Source of the DNA: an uncultured Lysobacter sp.
Lineage (GTDB): Bacteria; Pseudomonadota; Gammaproteobacteria; Xanthomonadales; Xanthomonadaceae
DNA length: 64,000 nt
Direction: 5' to 3'
NCBI GenBank assembly: GCA_946480055.1
Contig: CAMLID010000004.1
Location: forward strand, 1 to 64,000
Below the pieces are notes generated by a model that was not told the DNA's origin, did not search any database, and saw only the letters and a list, made by a program, of their open reading frames with translations. Position 1 is the stretch's first letter; each line of letters starts with the position of its first letter. The position numbers and the translations under genes are program-made. This document shows, one piece after another, positions 57,761 through 64,000 of this stretch.

Positions 57761-58629
57761 GATGCTTTCTCTGATGTCCGCTGGAGCGACGAGTTAGCCG
57801 TAGTGGACGTGATAACCGCTGCAAGCCGCAGATTTTTCCTGATCCCGTCGTCCACGATGGCAGCGGGCGCGAATCGCCTGAGCAACTGCAGACGGCTCGC
57901 ACGAGCACCGGCGGGGTAGCGGAGTTTGGGTTTCGCCGCGACGGCGGCCTTGAGCACCGTGTCTGCCACGATGTCCGGCTGATCGGCGGTCTCGATCAGC
58001 TCCCTGAGTCTGGCGCCGACGGCGGCGCGCACCTCGCGGTACGTATCGAGCTTCGCGTCGGGCTCCAACAGGTTGGCGTCGAACTGAGTGTTCGTATTTG
58101 CGGGTTCGATGATCGACACCCGGATGCCCTGGTTGCGCAGCTCGTGATCCAGCGATTCGGAATAACCCTCTACCGCGTGCTTCGTGGCTGCATAGAGCGC
58201 CATGTACGGCATCGGCAGGAAGCCGAATATCGAACCGATGTTGACGATGCGGCCGCCGCCGTTGCGGCGCATGTGCGGTACGACGGCGCGGGTCATGCGC
58301 ACGATGCCGAAGAAGTTCGTATCGAAGATGGAACGGGCCTGATCGATCGAGCTTTCTTTCGCTCCGGCCGGCGCCACGCTGAAGCCGGCGTTGTTCACCA
58401 GCAGGTCGATGCGGCCTTCCAGGCGGATCAACTGGCTGACGGCGGCGTCGACGGATTCGTCGCTGGTCACATCGAGCGGGAGCATGCGGAACGCTTGCCG
58501 GCCCGCCTGCGCACCGCGCCTGCTGGTGCCGTAGACCGTATAACCGGCTTTCGCCAGCCGCTCCGCCGTGGCCTGGCCGATGCCCGACGAGGCGCCTGTG
58601 ACGAGCGCGACCGATCCCTTGACGTTCAT
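57757..58629 (-). CDS. Short-chain dehydrogenase/reductase 1
   Basis: 290-residue classical SDR. TGASSGIG (11-18), NNAG and the catalytic YAATK with upstream serine in NIGSIFG. C-terminal ~60 residues extend beyond the core. NADP preference is suggested by the basic SRR after the second strand. It overlaps its neighbours at both ends by 4 bp. The substrate is unknown. Confidence 0.88.
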   Translation of the reverse strand: MNVKGSVALVTGASSGIGQATAERLAKAGYTVYGTSRRGAQAGRQAFRMLPLDVTSDESVDAAVSQLIRLEGRIDLLVNNAGFSVAPAGAKESSIDQARSIFDTNFFGIVRMTRAVVPHMRRNGGGRIVNIGSIFGFLPMPYMALYAATKHAVEGYSESLDHELRNQGIRVSIIEPANTNTQFDANLLEPDAKLDTYREVRAAVGARLRELIETADQPDIVADTVLKAAVAAKPKLRYPAGARASRLQLLRRFAPAAIVDDGIRKNLRLAAVITSTTANSSLQRTSEKAS

Positions 58630-59327
58630 GACGATGCTCCGATGTACACGCGCGGCTGCGCGACCAGCCCGGCATGCACGTGGTGGGTGGTGGGATCGGC
58701 CAGCAGCTCGGGCTGCCCGGCCGCCAGCGCGGCGATCGCCTGTTGCACCAGATCCTCGGGAGCGATCTTCTCTCCCGGCACGCCGCGGCCCATGTCGGTG
58801 TCGATGACCGCTGAATGCACCGCCAGCAGCTCGGTGCCCTGCACCTTCAACTCTTGCCGCAGCGCATTGCCCAAGGCCCAGCCCGCGGCCTTGGAGGCGC
58901 TATAGCCGCCGGTGCCCGGCATCGTGAGCCAGCTCAGCACCGACAACACATTAATAACGGCGCCGCCGTTACCGGCCAGGATGGGCGCGAACGCCTGCAC
59001 CAGCCGCAGCGGCCCGACCGCGTTGGTCTCGAACTGGCGATGCAGCGCGTCGATCGCATTCGGATCGAGCAACGATCCGAATTCGGCGATGCCGGCGTTG
59101 TTGACGAGCAGCGTTACGTCGCCCAGCTCGCGCGCTAGTGCAGCGACCTGCTCCGGCTGTGTGACGTCCAGTCGCACCGGCACCACGCCGGGCAAGCGGA
59201 CGCTGGCTGGGTCGCGCGCCGCGGCATAGACCTTGGTCGCGCCCGCTGCGAGCAGACCGCGCGCGAATGCGGCGCCGAGGCCGCGATTGGCGCCGGTGAC
59301 CAGCGCGATGGAACCTTCGATCTTCAT
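58626..59327 (-). CDS. Short-chain dehydrogenase/reductase 2
   Basis: 233-residue SDR, first gene of the operon. TGANRGLG (11-18), NNAG, serine in VLSVLSW and YSASK are intact. It overlaps the next SDR by 4 bp. A TetR-type operator lies 87 bp upstream of its ATG at 59327. Confidence 0.88.
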   Translation of the reverse strand: MKIEGSIALVTGANRGLGAAFARGLLAAGATKVYAAARDPASVRLPGVVPVRLDVTQPEQVAALARELGDVTLLVNNAGIAEFGSLLDPNAIDALHRQFETNAVGPLRLVQAFAPILAGNGGAVINVLSVLSWLTMPGTGGYSASKAAGWALGNALRQELKVQGTELLAVHSAVIDTDMGRGVPGEKIAPEDLVQQAIAALAAGQPELLADPTTHHVHAGLVAQPRVYIGASS

Positions 59328-59413
59328 TGGGGGAACCCTTTCAGTGTGAGGTGGCGACGAATGCGATGACCGGCGGCGCTGAACGCCGACATGGATGCGG
59401 AGGGCCTAATCTT

Positions 59414-59427
59414 ATGACGATCATCAT
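59414..59427. promoter_or_regulatory. Likely TetR operator of the SDR operon
   Basis: ATGACGATCATCAT matches the perfect palindrome in front of the tetR gene at 12 of 14 positions, with the same flanking T and A. It sits in the only A/T-rich part of the 138-bp gap between tetR and the operon. Confidence 0.65.
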
Positions 59428-59465
59428 ATTGAAGCGCGAACGAAAGACCCTGTTGTCCGGCAGGG

Positions 59466-60047
59466 TCAGGAATGAGTGGGAATAAGCTGCTTCAGCGCGG
59501 CTTCGCGCAGCCCGTCGGACAGCTTGGGATCGTCGACGGCACGCGCCAGCACCAACGCACCGACCATCGCCGCGATGCTGAAGAGCGCGCGTTCGTGCGC
59601 GGCCGGCTGCCCCCAGTCGGGCGACTGGCGACTGACGAGATCGATCATCTCCTTGATGCGACGCGTGGCGGCGCGCCTGACCTCGGGTGCCTGGCGCGGC
59701 ATCTCCGAGCCCAGCGCCGCCGTGGCGCAGCCGGTTTCGATCGATTCGAGGTGCTCCTTCGAGAGATAGGCCTGCATCATGGCCGGCAACGCCTCCTGCG
59801 GCGGCAGGCTGGCGGCGATGCGCTCCATCATCGCCACACTTTCGCCGCCGGCGCGATCGGCGGCTTCGGCCAGCATCGCCTCGCGCGACGGGAAGTGGGC
59901 ATAGAAGCCGCCATGCGTCAGACCGGCCGCTTTCATGATGTCCGCGACGCCGGTGCCGTTGTAGCCGCTGCGCCGGATAGCGCGCGCGGCGGCGTCGACG
60001 ATGCGATCGTGCGTGACTTCTTTGGAACGGGCGACGGCCTTTTTCAT
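59466..60047 (-). CDS. TetR-family repressor
   Basis: 193 residues. N-terminal helix-turn-helix (ADIMKAAGLTHGGFYAHFPSRE) with a ligand domain typical of the group regulating SDR/oxidoreductase genes. ATG 60047 is chosen because the palindrome lies directly before it and the longer frame crosses it. It is upstream of, and in the same direction as, the SDR operon. Two similar palindromes suggest control of itself and the operon. Confidence 0.9.
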   Translation of the reverse strand: MKKAVARSKEVTHDRIVDAAARAIRRSGYNGTGVADIMKAAGLTHGGFYAHFPSREAMLAEAADRAGGESVAMMERIAASLPPQEALPAMMQAYLSKEHLESIETGCATAALGSEMPRQAPEVRRAATRRIKEMIDLVSRQSPDWGQPAAHERALFSIAAMVGALVLARAVDDPKLSDGLREAALKQLIPTHS

Positions 60048-60061
60048 ATGATGCTCATCAT
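60048..60061. promoter_or_regulatory. Perfect palindrome at the tetR start, likely autoregulatory operator
   Basis: ATGATG-CT-CATCAT, immediately 5' of the tetR ATG on the minus strand, shares its pattern with 59414-59427. Binding here would block transcription start or early elongation. Confidence 0.7.
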
Positions 60062-60254
60062 ACATCATTCCAGGGCATGGCGCAAGGGGGTCTTCTGCCC
60101 CAGGTCGCATGTTCCAGAGGGGGGTTTTTCAGGCCGCCCACGCCCCACCTATTTGGCCGAAAGCAGTCGCGCGGGCGCCCTACTCGCGCTGTCCGCGGCC
60201 AGATCGGCCATGACGACGTGCGACGGCGGATCCCAAGGTCGAATGGATCCGCCT

Positions 60255-61037
60255 CTACGGGACCTCGATCGAGATGTTGGCCCGTTCGGTGCCCGGCGTG
60301 TCGGACAGCGTCGCCCAGAAATCCGTGCTGCGCATCCAGGGCTGCAGGCCCATGGGAAAGTCCCGGCTTGGAATCGGCGGCAGCTCGGCCGCCGTGAAAT
60401 CGTTGCCGTAAGGCACCAAGGGTTTGGTCACGTCAGGGTTCTGGATGTGGGGACGCAGCTTGTTCAGGGCGACGTTCCAGTTGTCGAGCAGGTCCTTGCG
60501 CGTGATCGGGCCGCCGGGTTTGTCGGCCGTGGGGTGCAACGCCCGCTGGTGAAAGGCCGTCACCGCCTGCCCCGCCGGCGTCGCCTTGAACGCGGTCCAC
60601 GCGTTGAACGCGGGGTTGCCGAACGTGACGACAGCTTCGATCTTGCCCTTGGCGAACGCCGCCTCCAGCCACTGGTGGCGATAGGCCTGAATGCCCGGAT
60701 CGTTCAAGTGCGGCAGCGCCATGTTCTGGTTGAAGATGCCGTATACGAACGCGTTGATCATCAGATAGCTCTTCGAGAAACCCAGCTTCTCGACGAAGCC
60801 CTGCACGCGGCGGCCGGCCTGGCCCGACAGGATGCGGCGCGTGACCGCTTCGGTCTGCGCAGGGTCCTGGCCGATGACCAGCAGACGCGCGGTGCCGTTG
60901 GCGCGGCCGCGGTAGAAAATGGGGCCCCAGAGCGAACGGAAGCCGTCCGCGCCCCTGTACACCGTATCGTCGGGATACTTCTGGCACAGCGTCCGGAACT
61001 TGCCCGTAGGCCCGGTATCGAACGGGTCCGTGTTCAT
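60255..61037 (-). CDS. Uracil-DNA glycosylase-superfamily protein
   Basis: 260 residues. LLVIGQDPAQTEAV is the GQDP water-activating motif of the UDG fold, followed by AVVTFGNPAFNAW and a later HP-type loop (RALHPTADKPGG). Cysteine clusters for a [4Fe-4S] centre are not obvious, so family 4/5 membership is unclear; activity on uracil is inferred only. ATG 61037 has GGAGG five bases upstream. The C-terminal ~60 residues are not recognised. Confidence 0.75.
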   Translation of the reverse strand: MNTDPFDTGPTGKFRTLCQKYPDDTVYRGADGFRSLWGPIFYRGRANGTARLLVIGQDPAQTEAVTRRILSGQAGRRVQGFVEKLGFSKSYLMINAFVYGIFNQNMALPHLNDPGIQAYRHQWLEAAFAKGKIEAVVTFGNPAFNAWTAFKATPAGQAVTAFHQRALHPTADKPGGPITRKDLLDNWNVALNKLRPHIQNPDVTKPLVPYGNDFTAAELPPIPSRDFPMGLQPWMRSTDFWATLSDTPGTERANISIEVP

Positions 61038-61362
61038 CGTGGCCTCCATGGCTCTGCGGTGTCGCTATCTTGGAACGCGATCTTTCCCGGTCAGCGGCCA
61101 TGGCGGAAGCTGAAGAGCGGCATGCCACGACTGGGATAGGCCAATAGACAGAAGACCCGGATGCCCTCTATCAGACGCCACCCGTTCACCTTCAGCCCTG
61201 GTGGTGCACCCGCTGGCCCGAGCCTCTCCAAGAGCCCGCAGACGCACACCCCATAACAGCCCGCCTCGGAAGGGGCCGCTTAGGGGCTAGAAGAAAGTGG
61301 GCGTCCCGATCGCCTCGCCTCTCTAGCTATGTGGCCGAAGAAGCAGCCGTGTCCTCTGAGCG
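61038..61362. other. 325-bp region without a recognisable gene
   Basis: No frame with family-like content and no clear terminator; it contains the promoter side of the UDG-like gene. Confidence 0.5.
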
Positions 61363-62571
61363 TCAACGGTAGCCGTCTAGGTTTAGCAACCGACTGGCGA
61401 TGCTTTTGATTGCCGACTTGCCTTGGCTCGAGGCTGTCGCATTGGAGAGAAGAGCAACGCCAGACCGGCTTGCGGGGTCCAGATAGACGGCCGTGAAAAC
61501 GCCCGGATCGCCACCCCAGTGGTTGGGCTTCACCGCGCCATCCAATAGCGAACCCATCCAGCCCAGGCCTTGACCGGTCAGCCAATCGGGCAACCCCTTT
61601 GGCGTCTGCATGTCCAGCATCCGCGCCATGGTTTCCGGCTTGAGGATCCTGACGCTCTGAGCGGCACCGCCATTGGCGGAGGCGGCCACGAAGCGCGTGA
61701 TGTCGGCCACGGAGGAACGCAGCATGCCGACCGGCCAATCCGGAAAACCAACGGGCTCCACCGGTGTCGGAACACCATCGATGATGTCGTAAGGCGTCGC
61801 GCTCTGTCGCTTGGGCGTATCGCTGAGTTTCCAGTAGGTATCGCGCATGGCCAACGGCGCGAAGATCCGCTCGCGGGTCTGCTGGCGCATATCCTTACCG
61901 CCGATTCGGCCGGCGAGAAAGCCGAGCAAGGCATAGCCGACATTGCTGTAGTCCCATGTCGAACCAGGTATCGCCTTCGTAAAGCATTTCTCGCTGGAAT
62001 AAGCCGGCCCAGTCGGCACAAGATAGTTCTTCAGGAAATCGGACAGCGGCAACGTCGCATCACGGCCTGGCTGACGAAACTCGATTTCGTAGTACTTGAC
62101 GTCCGACAGGCTGGAGGTATGCGTCAGAAGCTGACGAAAGGTGATCGGCGCAGTCGGGTGGTTCGGATTGTTGAGAGGGAAATCGAGATGAGGGGCCACT
62201 GGCTCGTCCAGCGTCAATCGCCCGTCTTCGGCGAATTGCATGATGGCCGTGGCGGTCACCGTCTTCGTGATCGAAGCGATGTGGAACAGCGTATCGGCGG
62301 TCACAAGCCGACGCTTCCCGATGTCGGCATAGCCATAGCCCCGCACGAGGCGAACCGTGCCTTCCCGGGCCAAACCCACGGCCAATCCCGGGATGTTGGC
62401 CATGCGCATTTGCTCAGCGACGAAAGCATCGAATGCGTCGGGCATCGTGGAATGACCACTTCTTTTCTTGCCCACGGCCGGCAAGGCAAGAGCGGCGAGC
62501 CCGGCATCCATCAGCCTCATCAGTCTGCGCCGTTGCGCCAGAAAAACATCGGAGGTATCGAGGTCTATCAC
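61363..62571 (-). CDS. Beta-lactamase-fold serine hydrolase
   Basis: 402 residues from GTG 62571 (product MIDLDTSDVFLAQRRRLM; other starts are possible). RRRLMRLMDAGLAALALPAVG resembles a Tat-type or simple signal. Active-site motifs S100-I-T-K103, Y208-S-N210 and H351-W-G are present. Likely periplasmic esterase/peptidase of the class C-like family. It is divergent from a marR gene across a perfect palindrome and is probably its target. Confidence 0.87.
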   Translation of the reverse strand: MIDLDTSDVFLAQRRRLMRLMDAGLAALALPAVGKKRSGHSTMPDAFDAFVAEQMRMANIPGLAVGLAREGTVRLVRGYGYADIGKRRLVTADTLFHIASITKTVTATAIMQFAEDGRLTLDEPVAPHLDFPLNNPNHPTAPITFRQLLTHTSSLSDVKYYEIEFRQPGRDATLPLSDFLKNYLVPTGPAYSSEKCFTKAIPGSTWDYSNVGYALLGFLAGRIGGKDMRQQTRERIFAPLAMRDTYWKLSDTPKRQSATPYDIIDGVPTPVEPVGFPDWPVGMLRSSVADITRFVAASANGGAAQSVRILKPETMARMLDMQTPKGLPDWLTGQGLGWMGSLLDGAVKPNHWGGDPGVFTAVYLDPASRSGVALLSNATASSQGKSAIKSIASRLLNLDGYR

Positions 62572-62692
62572 GTACTTAGCCCTTTGTGAGGTGAGCAACG
62601 GCTTTACGCAAAAAGCAGGAAAGACCTGGATCGGCCTGTATGCGGGGGAGCAGCCCTGCCATCGAGTTGCGCGGCAGGCCCTCCCCAATTAA

Positions 62693-62710
62693 TATGTAGG
62701 CGCCTACATA
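62693..62710. promoter_or_regulatory. Perfect 18-bp palindrome, likely MarR operator
   Basis: TATGTAGGCGCCTACATA is fully symmetric. It lies 13 bp before the marR ATG and between that gene and the divergent hydrolase gene, so one bound dimer could silence both. Confidence 0.8.
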
Positions 62711-62723
62711 AAGTGTCAAGCCC

Positions 62724-63227
62724 ATGACCGATGCCAGAACGGAGCTGAGCAACTACACCTCTCGCGCAGGCGGTGCCGCCATAGGTGCGAGACTTCGACG
62801 CCTCTCTGAACGGATCGATCGAGAAGCCGCCCAGTTCTATGCCGAGCAAGGTGTGGAGTTCGAACAGCGTTGGTACGGCACGCTGAACCTGCTGGACCAA
62901 TTCGGCTCGCTCACGGTGGGAGAGCTAGCCGAGGCTTTGGGCATCAGCCATGTTTCGGTGAGCCAGACACGTGACTCACTGCATAAAGCCGGATTTGTCG
63001 AAACAACGGCGGATCCGGAAGACGCGCGTCGCAGGATGCTCCGTCTTTCGAAGAAGGGGCGAACCTTGGTGAATCGCTTGAGGCCTACATGGACCGCCTT
63101 ATCGGCGGCGGCCGAAGCGCTGGATCGGGAGGCGGGAGGAGTAGTAGCAATGCTTGATCGATTGGAACGCGCGCTCGAAAAGCAATCGATCGGCGACCGC
63201 GCGCGTTTGTGCAAGGGGGCCGATTAG
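62724..63227 (+). CDS. MarR-family regulator
   Basis: 167 residues. Winged helix LTVGELAEALGISHVSVSQTRDSLHKAGFVE with wing DPEDARRRMLRLSKKG. Flanked 5' by a perfect palindrome. Probably represses itself and the divergent serine hydrolase; the ligand is unknown. Confidence 0.9.
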   Translation: MTDARTELSNYTSRAGGAAIGARLRRLSERIDREAAQFYAEQGVEFEQRWYGTLNLLDQFGSLTVGELAEALGISHVSVSQTRDSLHKAGFVETTADPEDARRRMLRLSKKGRTLVNRLRPTWTALSAAAEALDREAGGVVAMLDRLERALEKQSIGDRARLCKGAD

Positions 63228-63305
63228 CACACCTCTCCGATTGAGATGCGAGTTCGAGGCTTGAACGTCAAATCGACGATCCAGTTCATAAGCACGTACT
63301 CGATG

Positions 63306-63799
63306 TCATCGAATCCTAACGGGGACGCTGCAGCCGCTGTAGTAGACCCAGCAGCCGTTAGAGCCCGCAGCCTTGCACTTTCCCATCGCCAGGGATTCGG
63401 CTTGCTCTGTAGTCGCCGCCCTTTGCGCAATCGATCCGTTGTTGGAACCGCCCACAACAACAGCGCATTGATCCCTATACGTGAAGATCGCCTTGCAATC
63501 GCTGCCCCCTCGGTCGGTACATGCTGCGACAGCAGCCTTCTTGGCAGAACGTTCGTTTCGCTCGTCCGCAACGATTCCGAAGACTCCTTGCGTGTCAGAT
63601 GCTATGGCTCCCCATTTCGACCGCCACGGGGCGCAACTGGCTGGCTCGTCGGAATTGGGCCGCAGGTGGCCAGGGATGCTGCCGAGCCTGGGGCCGGTGT
63701 TCCGGAATATGGAATCTGTCCGAGAGGACATCCTCCCTCGGCGTGAGCGCCAGTAGCACAGATGAGTGCGAGCATCATGAAAACTGAGGGCAGTTTCAT
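63306..63799 (-). pseudogene. DUF4189 protein with an apparent one-base deletion
   Basis: The ATG at 63799 opens a signal peptide (MKLPSVFMMLALICATGAHA) and a Gly/Pro/Ala linker, but that frame stops at TAG 63602-63604. The DUF4189 domain (WGAIASDTQGVFG, CKAIFTYRDQCAVVV, SNGCWVYYSGCSVPVRIR) continues in another frame to 63306. Start to stop is 494 nt, one short of 165 codons, so a single lost base around 63606-63622 (near runs CCCC and TTT) explains it. It may be a real frameshift or a sequencing error. Confidence 0.8.
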
Positions 63800-63826
63800 T
63801 TCGATTTCTTCATCGCGCCCTCGACT

Positions 63827-64000
63827 CTACCTAACTCGAACAGGTAAGCTGCAGCCACTGTAGTAGACCCAGCATTCGCCGCTATTCGACGCTTCGCAGC
63901 GCTTCATTCCGGTGGCGATGGCTTGGTCCTCATATGGAGCACCTTGGGTAAATGACCGTGTGGCCGAGGTGACTACCGCCACGCACTGATTGTGGAAGGT
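63827..64000 (-). CDS. DUF4189 protein, C-terminal part (5' end outside window)
   Basis: 57 residues ending MKRCEASNSGECWVYYSGCSLPVRVR, closely similar to the end of the frameshifted copy downstream (GCWVYYSGCSVPVRIR). The upstream part includes FHNQCVAVVTSAT, matching the DQCAVVV segment. It is therefore an intact tandem paralogue whose start lies beyond the window. DUF4189 proteins are small, exported and cysteine-rich; function unknown. Confidence 0.8.
   Translation of the reverse strand, partial: TFHNQCVAVVTSATRSFTQGAPYEDQAIATGMKRCEASNSGECWVYYSGCSLPVRVR

Overview
The window is G+C-rich chromosomal DNA from a gammaproteobacterium, most likely Lysobacter or a close relative in the Xanthomonadaceae. 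I infer this from the mtnB-mtnD-mtnC genes, a his operon led by a TrpR-like gene, a HisB variant lacking zinc ligands, a TTG-started hisS, short inverted repeats built on a GTAGGAGCGGCG core, CRP/Clp-type sites and a giant YadA-like adhesin. I see no transposase, integrase, CRISPR array or phage gene.

Layout. 1-0.7 kb: end of an APC-family permease. 0.9-2.1 kb: mtnB and mtnD (methionine salvage), with mtnC about 9 kb away at 11.1 kb. Between them (2.2-10.8 kb) lies a complete trans-4-hydroxyproline catabolic locus: epimerase, FAD dehydrogenase, DHDPS-like deaminase, semialdehyde dehydrogenase, an AraC-type regulator, a TauE/SafE permease and an M14 peptidase co-translated with the dehydrogenase. 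12.2-14.4 kb: a YdeI-like protein and a secreted metallophosphoesterase, flanked by interspersed inverted repeats. 14.7-22.4 kb: the whole histidine operon on the minus strand, from a TrpR-like regulator through hisG-D-C-B-H-A-F-IE, with a trp-operator-like palindrome upstream. 22.7-29.1 kb: a membrane diguanylate cyclase, a HAL-family ammonia-lyase paired with a 2OG-Fe(II) oxygenase, hisS, and tRNA-Pro(CGG) with promoter and terminator.

29.5-39.4 kb: a DUF4019 protein, a TpgA-like SmpA/OmpA lipoprotein and a 2796-residue trimeric autotransporter with ten neck modules. 40.7-45.3 kb: a two-component set divided over three genes (kinase without an external sensor, propeller sensor without a kinase, response regulator). 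45.4-46.5 kb: a long gene-free region with two CRP/Clp-like sites and a possible small-RNA terminator. 46.5-52.3 kb: pgaABCD for poly-N-acetylglucosamine, ending in a hairpin terminator. 52.6-63.2 kb: accessory metabolism and its regulators: an AraC protein, two serine hydrolases, an SDR-SDR-MDR-hydrolase operon with a TetR regulator and matching operators, a UDG-family protein, and a MarR regulator divergent from the second hydrolase over a perfect palindrome. The window closes with two DUF4189 copies, the first apparently frameshifted and the second cut by the window edge.

Two themes link the genes. One is surface life: adhesin, PNAG matrix, cyclic-di-GMP synthesis and Clp-type control. The other is amino-acid scavenging and synthesis: hydroxyproline, methionine salvage, histidine. 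Several local regulators sit next to palindromes that look like their own operators.
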